From contig CM076848.1 in NCBI GenBank assembly GCA_039519185.1, forward strand, positions 186,928,628-186,992,627: a stretch of 64,000 bases of DNA, read 5' to 3'. The position numbers and the translations under genes were made by a program. Source of the stretch: Astragalus membranaceus. Its lineage: Eukaryota > Streptophyta > Magnoliopsida > Fabales > Fabaceae. How positions within the stretch are numbered: position 1 is the first letter of the stretch; every line of letters begins with the position of its first letter. The notes beneath the pieces were generated by a model. The model worked only from the letters and a program-made list of their open reading frames with translations. It had not been told where the DNA came from and did no database searches. Below, piece by piece: positions 21,179 to 32,465 of this stretch.

Positions 21179-22380
21179 GAAAGTGACTCAAAAGGTTAAA
21201 TTATTAATGTGGCGTGCAGCTAGGGGAGTACTACCAACAAGGAGCAACCTACGCAAAAAGATGGTAAACTACGAGTTAAACTGTCCGATGTGCACAGATA
21301 ATGATTTTTTTAGATAGGCAAGTGCACAGGTAATGATGAAAATGATTTGCATTTATTTTTTGATTGTCCTAAGTCACAGGAAATTTGGGCATATAGTGGC
21401 TTGCAGGCCGATGTAGCAAAAGCAAGATCAACTACTGATAATTTTAAAGATTGCTTTTGGAGTTTGTTGAGATCTTTACCGATTTCCCAACGGGTACTTT
21501 TAGTATGGTGTTCTGGGCAATTTGGAAGGTGAAGAATGACAAAATCTGGGAGAACGTTAATACAGCTGCCGCAAGTGCGGTGAGGAGGTCAATGGAATTT
21601 TTGTGGGATTGGGAGGTTGCTAGGAAGAAGCATGGTCCGAATCCAGTAGTGCAACAACATCGGGACAATGAAGGGGTGCGATGGTTAAAGCCGTGTCATG
21701 GAGAGCTCAAGTGTAATGTGGACGCCGCACTATTTAATCAACAAGGTTGATGCGGTATTGGGATGTGCATTAGGAACGATTTGGGAGAGTTTTGTCAAAG
21801 CTAAAACTGAATTTTAACGGCATACCTCTTCCTCAAGAAGCGGAGGCTATAGGGCTTAAGTTTGCTATTGAATGATTGAAAGAGTTGGGTCTTCAAGCGG
21901 TTACCATAGAGCTGGATTGCTTACCAGTGGTAAACGTGTGACAGGAACCAACAATCAAAACGCAGACTTAGGCGTTATCATTTCTTCTTGTAAATTGTTA
22001 TTATCAAATTGTGAAAGCTATAGGATTAGCTACATTAGGAGACAAGCTAATCTCGTTGCTCACAGTGGCGGACCTACCTTGTAGTGATGGGGTTCAGTTG
22101 AACCCCCTGAAATAAAAAAAATTGCACTTACCACCCTATATAAATAGCCCAAATCCCTTGAAATTTTAATTTTGAACCCCCTGAAAATTTTAAATTGCAC
22201 TAGTAGACCAAGTTTTGCACCCATTTGACACTGGCCTTAAAAAATTTGACACCCCTGACCCCGGGGTCCTGGGTCCCCCACTGGTTGCTCATACTCTAGC
22301 TAGGGCATCGAGATACCATGCTAGTTCTCAAGTCTTTCTTTTCAGACCTACCTGTATTGATACTATTCTTATGAATGAAA
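21179..22380 (+). pseudogene. LINE relic, part 2: zf-RVT and plant RNase H-like domain
   Basis: This continues the LINE broken at 20090. KVTQKVKLLMWRAARGVLPT, RSNLRKKMVNYELNCPMC and a shifted LHLFFDCPKSQEIWAYSGLQ make up the zinc-binding zf-RVT domain. WLKPCHGELKCNVDAALFNQ, followed in other frames by pieces ending in SYRISYIRRQANLVAH and AHTLARASRYHASSQ, is the RNase H-like (RVT_3) domain. Frames change several times and stops occur. A 221-bp hAT MITE splits the RNase H motif at VAH. The relic ends near 22360 with TCIDTILMNEMN. Confidence 0.85.
22063..22283. mobile_element. hAT-type MITE, 221 bp, with perfect 8-bp target duplication
   Basis: Ends are CAGTGGCGGACCTACC and, in inverse, CAGTGGGGGACCCAGG. 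The duplicated target GTTGCTCA lies at 22055-22062 and 22284-22291. Eight bases is the hAT signature. The interior is AT-rich without coding capacity. It sits inside the RNase H relic. Confidence 0.92.
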
Positions 22381-23494
22381 TGAACTAAATTTTGTTTTGT
22401 GTCGAGAGAAACTCACATCTCCACATAAAAATGTCAACTTTATACAAGTTAAACATGCAACATATGAAAGGAATGATCTTTTTACTCATATATTTGATTT
22501 ACAGAGAAAAAAATGTTTACTTGGGAAGATCTGATTTACGAAGAGAAAAAATGTTAACTTGAGAAGGATCTGCCTTTTTCTAGTTTCTACTTTCTACAAT
22601 CAATTCTTCTATGTAGAAAAAAACTTGGTCAGTGTAGAAGACTAGAAATAGTGGTGATTTATCACCGTTAGTGCTGTGTTGTTTCACTGTAGCCTTCGTC
22701 GCCGCCGTTGCCGTCACCGTAGCCTCCAACGTTGCCATAACTGTAGCGACGCCGTTGAGGATGAGAAGTAACAACCAAGAGAATTCTTCTCTTTACAGAA
22801 AATAGGAAAGCTTTGGAGAGAAGATGGAGTTGTGAGGAGAGAGAGAGAGCAAATGGAAAATGAGTAGCTAGTTTACACTTAGTGGTAGTCAAGTGAGGAT
22901 AAGGATGAACTAACTACTAATGTCCTCTGGAAATTGAATGGTTCTCATAAAGAGAGGGAGGGAGATGAATGGTTCTCAGAGAGAAAGTGAGATGAAGATA
23001 GAGCGATGTTGAGATGCATGCGAACTTGAAAAGTATTGAGATTGAGAATATAATCCTCGGTCAAATAACTATTGAGATATTTGAGGAGTATTTATTTATT
23101 ATCTCATTAAAACAAAAACAAGGCTATTAAATACCAGCCTTTTATGGTATTTGTAATCCCTGTGTGATGTAGAAGATCTAACGGTAACGTACACTCGGGC
23201 GATTCCGGATCTCCAACGGTTGATTATCCCCAAACCGGACCCACCCACCCAAATCCGCCTATAACTGGCAATGCGGATCCGCAGATCCATGACCCGCCTG
23301 TACCCACCAGCGCTCTTGCCTCTCTCTGCGGGTATTTCGGTTTTCGGGCGGGTGACTTGACTTTGTTTGGCCCTACCTTTTATACACTTTACTTGATACT
23401 TTACCATGGGTCACAACACGTGTTGCGGTTGCTGACCAAAAATGTGTGTAAATTTTGAAAAAAGAACCATGCCAAGCTGATTGATTACATCTAA
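22381..23494. other. Intergenic, low-information sequence
   Basis: A purine-rich tract (22780-23040) and a GGGCGGGT-type stretch (23190-23420) are the only landmarks. Minus-strand frames at 22580-22892 and 23099-23407 show only compositional runs (for example GGYGDGNGGDEGY) and are not accepted as genes. Confidence 0.5.
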
Positions 23495-23749
23495 CTAGTA
23501 TTTTAGCCGTGTATATGCACGGGTGATGCTGTATTTGTTATAATTTGCTATGAAATTATAAATACGTTGAAAGTTACAAAATATGTAATAAAAAAAGGCA
23601 AAATTTTGATAAAAGGCTATGTTTTCAAATTAACTAAATAGTTGAGTTTGAAAAAATTTTAAAAAAAGTTGATATCTTCTTATAATGTTAATAAAGGAGT
23701 AAAAATGTCGAAAAATGAAAATGAGATTTTAGGTAAAATATGCATCTCC

Positions 23750-24145
23750 GTTGACCCTCTTGTTTGCATCCCCATTGGCCCTCCCGTTGGCACTCATGTT
23801 GGCACTCCCGTTGGCACTCTCGTTGCCACTCACGTTGGCACGCCTGTTGCCGCTCTAGTTGTCGCTCCCATTGTCAATCTCTCGTTACCGCTCCCGTTGC
23901 CACATGTTAACTCAAATTTTTTCTATATGATTTAATATTAACTAAATCATATTAAGTTATTTTGTAATATTTGGTAATGGTTAAAGTTTTTTTTCAATTC
24001 TTAGTGGCTAAATAGATTGATTTTAATTACTGACTTTTTTTTAAAAAAAACAGTGTGCCTTAGTCTCTCGTTGCCCTTCCCTGTTGCCTCCCCCGTTGTC
24101 GCTCCCGTTGTTAGCCTCTCGTTGTCGCTCCCGTTGTCACTCGTT
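23750..24145. repeat. CCCGTTG(G/T)C-type minisatellite inside the Helitron
   Basis: Imperfect 12-base units of the form CTCCCGTTGGCA are repeated at 23750-23905 and again at 24062-24142. The 12-base period keeps frames open (VGTHVGTPVGTLVATHVG), so the 88- and 67-codon frames here are artefacts. Confidence 0.75.
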
Positions 24146-24706
24146 TATGTTTTTTATTCTAGATCGTTTTATATTAGTTTAATCATTTTAATTAAATTAT
24201 TAGCAAAAAAGTTAATTTGAAATTTTTAAAATTGATTACATTTTTGTTGACAATTATTTGTGGTTAAATTGATTAGTTTTAGTAATTTAAGTAGATTACA
24301 GTAAATAGTAATTTTTTGATCATTTAGTAATAACTTAATCATTTAAAAATATTAAATAATTTAGAAATTTAGTTTTTTAATTTCTGACTGTGGTTAATTT
24401 TTTATTGACAATTGTTAGTGACTAAATTGATTGGTTTTAGTAATTATTAAACTTTCGATCATTTAATGTTAGTTTAATAATTTTAATTATATTATTAAAA
24501 AATAGTTATTTTCAAAATTTTGATAGTTTAATAATTGTTAGTGATTAAATTGATTAGTTTCATTAGTTTTAATAGATAATTGTAAATAGTAAATATTTGA
24601 TTTTGAAAAAAAAAGTAAACTGAAAATTTTTTGTCTGCGTCGACTGACCCACGCGTCAGCAGCTGTCTCTTTTTTGCAGGAAATTGCTTCATTTTTTTAC
24701 AGGAAA

Positions 24707-25072
24707 AGCTGTAATTTTGTCATTTGTAGGAAAAAGCTGTGTTTCTATTTTTTGCAGGAAAAAAGCTGCATTTTTTTGCTAAAAAAGTTTTGTCCTTTTG
24801 ATGTGAATTTACAAAAATACCCCAATATTTGGACAAATAGAAAAAATCTAAGATGTCTAATTTAGACAGTTTGCTGACACTTAATTTGGACAAGCTGTAT
24901 TTTTGTCATTTGTAGGAAAAAGCCGCGTTTTTATTTTTTGCAGGAAAAAAACTACATTTTTTTGCTGAAAAAGTTGTGTCCTTTTGATGTGACTTTACTA
25001 AAATACCCCAATATTTGGACAAATAGAAAAAATCTAAGATGTTTAATTTTGACATTTTGCTGACACTTAATT
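24707..25072. repeat. Two-copy ~186-bp tandem duplication
   Basis: Both copies start AGCTGTA(A/T)TTTTGTCATTTG, continue through TTTTGCAGGAAAAAA and AAATACCCCAATATTTGGAC, and end GCTGACACTTAATTT. They differ by scattered substitutions. Confidence 0.85.
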
Positions 25073-25197
25073 TTATTATATTCTAATAAAGGGTGAGTTA
25101 GTTATCCATTTCCATGGTAGTTAACCATCGAAATAAGTAAAGATGAAAATCTTTAAGCTTTTACATCTTCCTCTTCACAAAAATTGTTGAAAGTATG

Positions 25198-25957
25198 CAG
25201 GGCCGGCCCAAGGCCCAAGCAACCAAAGCAAGGGCTTTGGGCCTCAGTTTTTTTTAAGAAAAAAGGGCCTCAAAATTTATTGTAATGTAATATTAATAAG
25301 AAAATTCGTGCAATAACCCGAAAATAACAGCAGTTTGTCTGGTTCAATCCCTCAGCACAATCAATGATGTGGGTTTGATCCCTGGATTTGACAGTTTGGA
25401 ACAATAAAGATACCATTGATATTTATTTTTTTTGACACAAAAGATGCCATATTGATATTAAAATCCTTATCTAACATAATCATTTTTGTTGGCTAAACAT
25501 AATCAACTTTTAATCATCCCTTAACTATCTTCTTTTATATTTGTTCTCTCCTAAAAAAATGTTTATTCTCTACATTTTTAATTGTTTTTTGACTGAATTA
25601 ATACTCTCAATATATGTTAGTTTAGTTACTAAATTTTCTTCTTTTTAAATAATTATATTAAGATGTTTTTATGTGCATAAAATTCAACTAAAAATTTGCA
25701 TATAAAATTGTTAATTATTAATATTTTCTTACAAAACTGGATTTTTTTTATCCTAAAAAGCTAAAAAATAGTTAATTATTTAACTTTTCATACCACATTC
25801 AAATTTTGATGTAATTTGATAAATAGTTTTTCGTCAAGAAAAGCTCGAAAAAATTTAGATAAAAATGTGATATTTTTACAAAATATTATTATTAAAATAT
25901 AAAAGGGCCTCGTTTTGGACCTCGCTTTAGGCCTCGTTTAGTGTTGGGCCGGCCCTG
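25198..25957. mobile_element. hAT-type non-autonomous element, 760 bp
   Basis: Perfect inverted termini CAGGGCCGGCCCA (25198-25210) and TGGGCCGGCCCTG (25945-25957) are flanked by a perfect 8-bp duplication AAAGTATG (25190-25197 and 25958-25965). Subterminal GGGCCTC motifs occur at both ends in inverse orientation. The interior is AT-rich and encodes no transposase. Confidence 0.95.
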
Positions 25958-25965
25958 AAAGTATG

Positions 25966-27232
25966 AAACCTCTGTTCTTCTCTAGAGGAAAGTCTCAGTA
26001 ACATTCCAAAATGAAGCCAAAAACCTTTTATGATGCTTTGTTTTTAGCAAAAGCGGAGTTCCACACCTGAGTAGATTAGCTTAGCGCATCAAGTTGCTAA
26101 GTGATTTGCAGAATTCTTCAAGTGAAAACAAGTTAAGTGAATTTGGTCTTAAATTTTTTTCCTTCCCCGAGCTTAATTCGCGTAGCCACACGTTTTGGCT
26201 AATCGAATTTGCTTATAGCTTTGATTTTCTTGGTTTCTTCAAGCCCCATGAACTATATCTTTCAACCATCCTCTTGGTTCCATCTTTTCATCCAAATTTG
26301 ATTAAAACAAAATACAAATCATTAAGATGAAATCTCTTAAAGTTATTAACTATATAAATCTAACTTTAAAAAACATTTACAAATTCTACCTTTTTGTTAA
26401 AAATATATTCTAATTCACACAATTAAACAAAGTTTCATATTAAAACCAAACATGTAAGTAAAATTAACACTTATGAATGTTCTTTAAACTCTTTCCATTA
26501 GTAAAAAAAAATATACTTGATAAAAGAGGATTTAATTAATAGTATTTTTATATACTCTTTTTAAAATGAGTTCAAAGATGGACCAAACATTTTGATCCGC
26601 TATAATAGATAGTGATATGAAAAAGTTAAACCCGTGTTGAAAAGAAACTTACTATGCCACGCGACGCAAGTAAATAGTAGAGTTTCATCAATTTACTTTT
26701 CTCTTTTATCTCTATCAGAGACAAATAAAAATATTGTTTTCTTCCTATCGTTCTAATATCTATATTAAAAAAACTGTAATTTTTTTCAAAAATCACAAGG
26801 CAAAATGTGAAGCCATCAATAAAGAGAATATATTTTCATGACATGCCAAATTCTTATTAATTAATTAGTAATGTAAAGAAAATCTTTTCAATAATAGGGA
26901 GTATAAATTTTGTCTGCAAGTGTTCACACATGGACACGGGGGCCATCAAATCCAAACCTTAAACAAGAAAACAAAAAGCAAATAAAATTAAAATGATTGC
27001 AAAATCACCAAAATTGGAAAAAAGAGAGACCCACACAAAATCCATATAGTTATATTATACTCACATCTTTCAAACAAAAATTATACACATATAACTAATC
27101 TTTAATCAATCTTGTGATTGAGAAATGCAGAAAATACCACAACACACAAGAAGACTCTCCTTCACTGAAGTTTCTGATTGAAAAAAGAATGCTAAGCAAA
27201 ACACCACCACCACATTCACATTCTTCAAAACG
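25966..27232. other. Upstream region of the F-box gene
   Basis: AT-rich sequence. The part at 25966-26330 has a slightly higher coding look in broken frames (SSSENKLSEFGLKFFSFPEL) and may be a fragment of an unknown gene. From 26340 to 27100 nothing is recognised. The F-box promoter should lie near the end, but no unambiguous TATA box could be chosen. Confidence 0.45.
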
Positions 27233-29961
27233 ATGTCGTTTCAACCCTACAACCACAACAACAACAAGAACAGCAACAAAAACCCTAATTTCACAACTCC
27301 GCCTTTGAAGCCGACCTTGTTCAACGACATGGTTCTCGCCATGCAACTCAACTCTTTCTCCGACTCCAAATCAAAAACCCTAATCCCCAATTTCACTTCA
27401 ATCGACTTAACTCTACTCCTCTCCGACGCAATTCTCTTGAAAATTCTCTCAAACCTTCCCGATTCACAAAGAAACTCAAATTTCCTCGTTTGTAAACGGT
27501 GGTTAAATCTCCAAGGTAGACTCGTTCGTTCAATTAGGGTTTTAGATTGGAACTTCGTTTCATCAGGTAAATTCATCCACAGGTTCCCAAATCTCACACA
27601 AATCGATTTAGTTCCCGCGAGTTTCACCGTCTCGCCACAAAACGGCGCCGTTTTACTAACTCACCGTGTCGTTTCAATGCACGTTGACTCAGGGTGGTGT
27701 TTCGGCGAAGGAAGAAACCTGTTACCGGTTGAAACAATCGACGCGGGACTCAAAGAGGTTGCAAAAGGTTGCCCTAATTTACGGAAGCTAGAGGTAATCG
27801 GTTGTAATGAAGAGGGTTTAGTTAGTGTAGGTGAAGAGTGTTTCACATTACAGGAATTGGAGATTCAGAAATGCAACGACGACGTTTTACGTGGGGTTTC
27901 AGCTTGTGGAAATTTACAAGTTGTGAAATTGATTGGGAGTGTTGAAGGGTTTTATGAATCGATTGTTTCGGATATTGGGTTAACGATTTTAGCTCAAGGG
28001 TGTAAGAGGTTAGTGAAATTAGAATTATGTGGTTGTGAAGGAAGTTTTGATGGGATTAAAGCGATTGGGCAATGTTGTGTAATGTTGGAAGAATTGAGTT
28101 TTGTTGATCATAGAATGGATGATGGGTGGTTAGCTGGGGTTTCGTTTTGCGAAAATTTGAAGACTTTAAGGTTTGTGTCGTGTAAAAGGGTTGATGGTAA
28201 TCCTGGATTGGAAGAACATTTGGGGGTTTGTGATGCACTTGAAAGGTTGCATTTTGAGAAGTGTCAGTTAAGAGAGAAGAGTGCGGCTGGAGCTGTTTTT
28301 TCTGTTTGTAGGAATGCTAAGGAGGTTATTCTTCAGGATTGTTGGGGTTTGGATGATGGTGTGTTCGGTTTGGCAGTTATTTTCAGGTATGTGATGTGTG
28401 GAATTATTGGAATTTATAATTTATAATTTGTTGGTATTTACTGAATTGTTAGTTAGTATGAAAATAAAATTATGACATTATTTTGTAGCATCATTGGCAT
28501 TGGTAATCAGGTTTGCAGGTGCATAGGGAAGTCTTAGGAAGTTTATAATAAAAAGTAATTAAATGCAGTGGTTTTAAAACCGAATCGGCGAGATCTTTGA
28601 ATCATGCTTTAATTGCTTTAAATCGCTCTAACCGGCATGAAATGGAGATCAAGGTTGATTTCCCAAATAACCAAACCGAATACATGATCGATTCTTGGTT
28701 GAATTGTTCGGTTAGGTTTTTTAAAGGCTAATTAAAAGTAATTCTTACCTTTTATTATGGCTAGTAATTGTTTCGTATAATGGCAATAAAAAAGACAAAA
28801 AAAAGCATGATGTTGTTTTAATATTATTTTGAGATTTTCTTTTTTGGTTTGAAAGTGACCTAACGGTCAAATTCGCACATGCAAGAATTGGGGAAGATGG
28901 GCACCGCGGGTTCGAACCCGCGCCCTAACAATTGTTCCTGCAGTTATTAACTACGCGATTATTTTGAGATTTTCATTATGCTTCATAGATACTGTGCCCA
29001 AAGGAGAATCTTTTACTTTATAAATTTCAAAATGAAAATATAACATCCACTGATTCAGGAATCTTAATTAGGAGTTATTTATCGGATATGATGACTGTTA
29101 AGTTATCAATATTTTAGTTAATCAATAGTTTAAACACTATTTAATTTTTTTTCCATAATTCTTGAACAAAACACAGGCTTGAAATTTTCCGTTTACATCT
29201 CCAATTCATGTTCACATTATATTTTAAGATTTGTTTCTTGTTGTATATGAATTCACAAGTTTGACTATCTATAACTATAGCTTGTTTTTTTGTCAAAAAA
29301 AAAAACTATAACATGGTTTTGGTATTCTTGTTGACAAGCTATATAATATGGATGTTCAATCGGTTGCGACTATTTGTTATGTTTTAAAAAGTTGTTTATT
29401 GTAGTGTACAAAATCACGCTCATTATATAGGTTTAAAGGTAGTTCTGGTATTCTTAGTTGACAAGCTCTAATATGGAAGTGTGTCAAATCTATTGGGGTC
29501 ACATAATGATTATTAATTGGGAAATACCGCTTGGTGCGAAATGCAGTTGCTACCAGCGTGTTTCGTATTCCATTCTGTGAAGTGATTTTTTTTTGCCGCT
29601 TCGCACATTTCGTTTCGTCCTATTTAGCGTTGCTCTTATTAATTTGTTGTTTTGTTTTTTCAGGCGGGTAAAATTGTTTTCCTTAGAAGGATGCTCATTG
29701 GTAACAACAGAAGGTTTAGAGTCTGTAATTGAAACTTGGAAGGATCTTGAAAGCCTTAGAGTTGTGTCATGTAAAAATATAAAGGATAGTGATATCTCTC
29801 CTGCACTAGCAACCTTATTTACCTCTCTGAAAGAATTGAAATGGAGGCCAGATACAAAACATCTTCTGCAATCAAGTTGTGAGGATATAAGCATGGGAAA
29901 GAAAGGTGGTAGATTCTTCAAGAGAACATCTATGCAATCTGAATCTAGGCCATGGTTTTAG
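27233..29961 (+). CDS. F-box/LRR protein, two exons (At5g07670-like)
   Basis: Predicted 483-residue substrate receptor of an SCF (Skp1-Cullin-F-box) ubiquitin ligase. Exon 1 is 27233-28386 and ends ...GTTATTTTCAG|gtatgt. Exon 2 is 29664-29961, after tttttcag. Joining them restores an AGG codon and the reading ...FRRVKLFSLEGCSLVTTEGLE. The N-terminus is Asn/Lys-rich. The F-box is at ~residues 58-105 (TLLLSDAILLKILSNLPDSQ, CKRWLNLQGRLVRSIRVLDW). The rest is a leucine-rich repeat solenoid of the RNI type (GCPNLRKLEVIGCNEEGL, CFTLQELEIQKCND, GCKRLVKLELCGCEGSFDGI, ENLKTLRFVSCKRVD). The C-terminus is basic (MGKKGGRFFKRTSM). Layout and length match the Arabidopsis At5g07670/At5g51380 group from memory. 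The substrate is unknown. A decayed copy of exon 2 plus 3' flank lies at 61796-62700. Confidence 0.9.
28387..29663 (+). other. Intron of the F-box gene
   Basis: A 1277-bp intron with GT...AG borders. It holds repeat debris: TGGTTTTAAAACCGAATCGG near 28568, and a segment at 28850-28950 with a Pol III B-box-like GGGTTCGAACCCGCGCCC. The last ~280 bases are also found, diverged, at 61796-61945. Confidence 0.8.
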
Positions 29962-30559
29962 AAACAGATATACTCTCACTCACACAGTGAAATTTGTACC
30001 ATTGTGTAATCACATAGTTTAGTTTAGATGGTTAATAAGTAGATATATAGACAGTGGAAGATTATTCGTTATATCCCTTTACATTACACATAGAGATGTA
30101 ATTAAGTCTTAGCTTAGCTTAACCCAGTTCACACTGAATGTTGAAAATGGGTAACTTTTACTCCCAGCATTGTTTGTATTGTTTCAGAATAAGAAACTAA
30201 ACAAGAGATGTAATAATGTGTAAGTATAACTCAGTTCACCTGAATGGATGCCTTTGTTCCCAGCACTCGTGTGTTTGCCACTGTTGCAGTAGAAGTATTT
30301 TTTTCTGTTGGTCCGAGCCACGGTAGAAGTATCAATGAAATGATGCAGTTAACTAAGCATGGTGTGCTCATTGACATGTCAAAAGTGTTCATGTATTGCA
30401 TCCCAGTCACAGGTTTAGTGACTGTGAAACATCATCGTCATTTACGTGTCATAGTGATAATCCAAAATGTAGCGCTCTTCGAGTGTTTCTCAGCTAATAA
30501 TAATTGATATCCTTTATTTTTTTTTCTACTGTTGTACTTCATATACATGGTATTTTATA
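29962..30559 (+). other. 3' flank/UTR of the F-box gene, duplicated elsewhere
   Basis: Sequence from TTAGTTTAGATGGTTAATAA through CACACTGAATGTTGAAAATG and AACTTTTACTCCCAGCATT recurs at 62043-62700. That shows that a unit of exon plus downstream DNA was copied. An 87-codon frame at 30244-30507 lies here (see the findings). Confidence 0.7.
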
Positions 30560-30686
30560 CTCCATCTGGTTTTTTTATAAGTAAAAAATGGTCAACGCAA
30601 GTTGAAGTATTTGGTCCAATCAGTCCAAAATTTGGATTAAATACATAAACTTTCATTAACAACTTTTTGCTTATAAAAGAAGGGAG
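30560..30686. repeat. Stowaway-like MITE, ~127 bp
   Basis: It begins CTCCATCTGGTTTTTTTATAAG and ends CTTATAAAAGAAGGGAG, so the ends are inverted copies with mismatches. This matches the CTCCCTCCG-type termini of plant Tc1/mariner-related MITEs. The expected TA duplication is not clean on the right side. Confidence 0.5.
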
Positions 30687-30849
30687 AATTTAGTGGACGT
30701 CTTTTAGACAAAGAATTTTGTTGGAAGGTTCATTATTTATTAGAAATTATTTTTTGTATCAACCATTTCCTCTACAAGTATTACGTTCATATATGCGTGG
30801 GAGACTGTAGGATTTCACTTGTGGAACAAAACACTGGACAAAGTCATCA

Positions 30850-31505
30850 ATTGTTGTCTAAGAAGCTCGGCTAAGAGATATGATACGGGATACAACACAA
30901 TACGGATAGGGTGATACGAAAAAAAATCTGAAAATTAAGATACAGATACGGCCTGGATACTTTAATAAAAAATCAAATTAAAATTCAAATATATAAAAAT
31001 AACAATATAATATACAAACATAACTAAAGATAACATTAAAGAGATACTCTCTTACAATTGCTCATATAGAAAAAGAAAAAAAAAAGAAACACAAGGGAGT
31101 CACAGTTTATTCGGAAGGTAGGAACCTTTTGTTGGAGAAAATTGCTAATTGACATATGTAGTAACCCCCTTTAAGTATTTAATATTTTATTAAAGTTTAT
31201 TTTTAATATATAAAATTTATAAATTAAAACACTCAAAAAAGAGCCACATTAGTTGTCAAAAAAAGAAAAAGCCCATATGTCGTATCTTGTGCGTATTTGT
31301 ATAAGAATGATGTATCCTGTGCGTATCCGTATAAGTTAGTTGTATCCCAGGAATAGGTCACGTATCCTCCACGCATCAGACATTTCTTTTAAAAAATAAA
31401 TGAAAATTCAAGGATACTCCATGGGTACGTATTTCGGCGTGTTGGACACATCGGTGTCGGATACGTATTGAATATGGATACTTAGCCTATTTTGGAGTAT
31501 CAGGC
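30850..31505. repeat. GGATACG/CGTATCC-rich degenerate repeat
   Basis: ATACGGGATACAACACAATACGGATAGGG at the left is answered on the right by GTATCCGTATAAG, CACGTATCCTCCACGC and GTGTCGGATACGTATTG, partly in inverse orientation. The total is ~650 bp with no coding frame. A type of fold-back or CACTA-derived repeat is possible. Confidence 0.5.
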
Positions 31506-31829
31506 TTCCAATTTTGTTGCAAAAAAATAATGTAGAATGTAGGGACTAGTGTGCAAGGACCATTTAAAAAAATCCAAAATAAATTTTTAAGAGTATCTTT
31601 AATGGGCCAATTAAATGGGTTGTTTAAATTGCCTTGTGTGAACCCAAATTATTAAATAAAATTTGAATAATTTATAAGAGGCACAAGTAGTTTTTACACT
31701 AACTATATTTGCATATGAACAACTTACACTTGATCTCACATATTAATAATTAATAAATTTTTTTATCTAGTTAAGTGAAATAATAATATTTTTAGGTCTA
31801 GTTATGATAAACTATATGGTGACCACAAA

Positions 31830-32010
31830 TAAAGGTTGGCCCAAGCAGTAATTGAGTTAGGACCCCTACTTGAAGGTCTTGAGTTTGAATTTTGAGTGAG
31901 ACAAAAACTTTGTTAAGAGATGAGAACCACACAAATTAGTAAAGTCGGGTACACGTGGCCAGTCAGGTTCCCAGAAGTAGATTGTCATCAGCAAAACTAG
32001 TGGATATTGC
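31830..32010 (+). repeat. SINE-like repeat, copy 2
   Basis: TTGGCCCAAGCAGTAATTGAG (A-box region) and GGTCTTGAGTTTGAATTTTG (B-box-like) are followed by GTGAGACAAAAACTTTGTTAAG and ACACGTGGCCAGTCAGGTTC. It matches the minus-strand copy at 14485-14770. Confidence 0.45.
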
Positions 32011-32126
32011 GCACTAATAACATGTAACCAAAAAAACTATATAGTGAACGTTGATTAAATTTTCACTTCACCTGATTTGCTTTTCCATGTTCGATGCTAT
32101 CTTCGTTACACCGTACATATCATTTT

Positions 32127-32455
32127 TAAGGTTGACGGCTGTTTTTGGAGATGTTGGAGTGGACGTAGTTAACGATATCGGGACGGATGGAGGCTCTCAT
32201 GACATCAGGGATGGGAAGGGTAGTTGGTGTGTCGGTGGCCATCTCTCCCTCGAGAGATTGGACAGTGACGAGAGGTCTAGTAGTAGCCGCCATTGGAATG
32301 TTGAGAGAGAACTATGCAATGAGCAGCTAGGGTTTTCAGCTTACTAAGAGAGATTTCATTTTTCTCTTATTTGGATATATAGGTTTACGAAAACAGGCTT
32401 AGGAGGTTTGGTCCAATTATGGGCTCAATTTTGGGCTTTGGTTCATTTTTCTCGT
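32127..32455 (-). pseudogene. Truncated RPL4 copy: promoter plus first 55 codons
   Basis: On the minus strand an ATG at 32291-32293 opens MAATTRPLVTVQSLEGEMAT and reads without a stop through PDVMRASIRPDIVNYVHSNI to SKNSRQP, nearly identical to residues 1-56 of the RPL4 gene at 41321-43341. Homology ends abruptly at ~32127, inside what should be a continuous exon. Upstream it extends through the 5' UTR and promoter (AAACCCTAGCTGC, ending near 32455) until a Mutator-like element interrupts it. The 49-kDa-class ribosomal protein cannot be made. The clean cut points to a DNA-level duplication rather than a processed copy. The opposite-strand frame (32051-32347) is its shadow. Confidence 0.92.
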
Positions 32456-32465
32456 AAAGGTTAAC

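Larger units (their letters stand above)
23495..25085 (-). mobile_element. Putative non-autonomous Helitron (~1.6 kb), minus orientation
   Basis: On the minus strand the 3' end is a hairpin CCGTGCATATACACGG (23507-23522) followed eight bases later by CTAG (23495-23498). This is the classical Helitron terminus. The opposite end (~25040-25085) reads on the minus strand ATAATAAAATTAAGTGTCAGC. I recognise that as the AT-rich start of HelA-like plant Helitrons, though the exact TC is not fixed. No Rep/helicase is present. The interior carries a minisatellite and a 186-bp tandem duplication. Confidence 0.65.

Noticed and set aside
19205..23420. One old GGGCGGGT-type element split by the LINE relic
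   Set aside because: The two fragments share only composition. No terminal repeats or duplication could be matched, so this is noted but not claimed.
23669..23935. 88-codon frame with VGTHVGTPVGT repeats
   Set aside because: It is produced by a 12-base minisatellite. There are no signals for a gene.
28905..28935. tRNA-like GGGTTCGAACCCGCGCCC in the F-box intron
   Set aside because: It has a B-box-like core but no foldable acceptor, D and anticodon arms around it. Treated as SINE or repeat debris, not a tRNA gene.
32051..32347. 98-codon plus-strand frame
   Set aside because: It is the complement of the RPL4 pseudogene, whose minus-strand reading matches the real protein.
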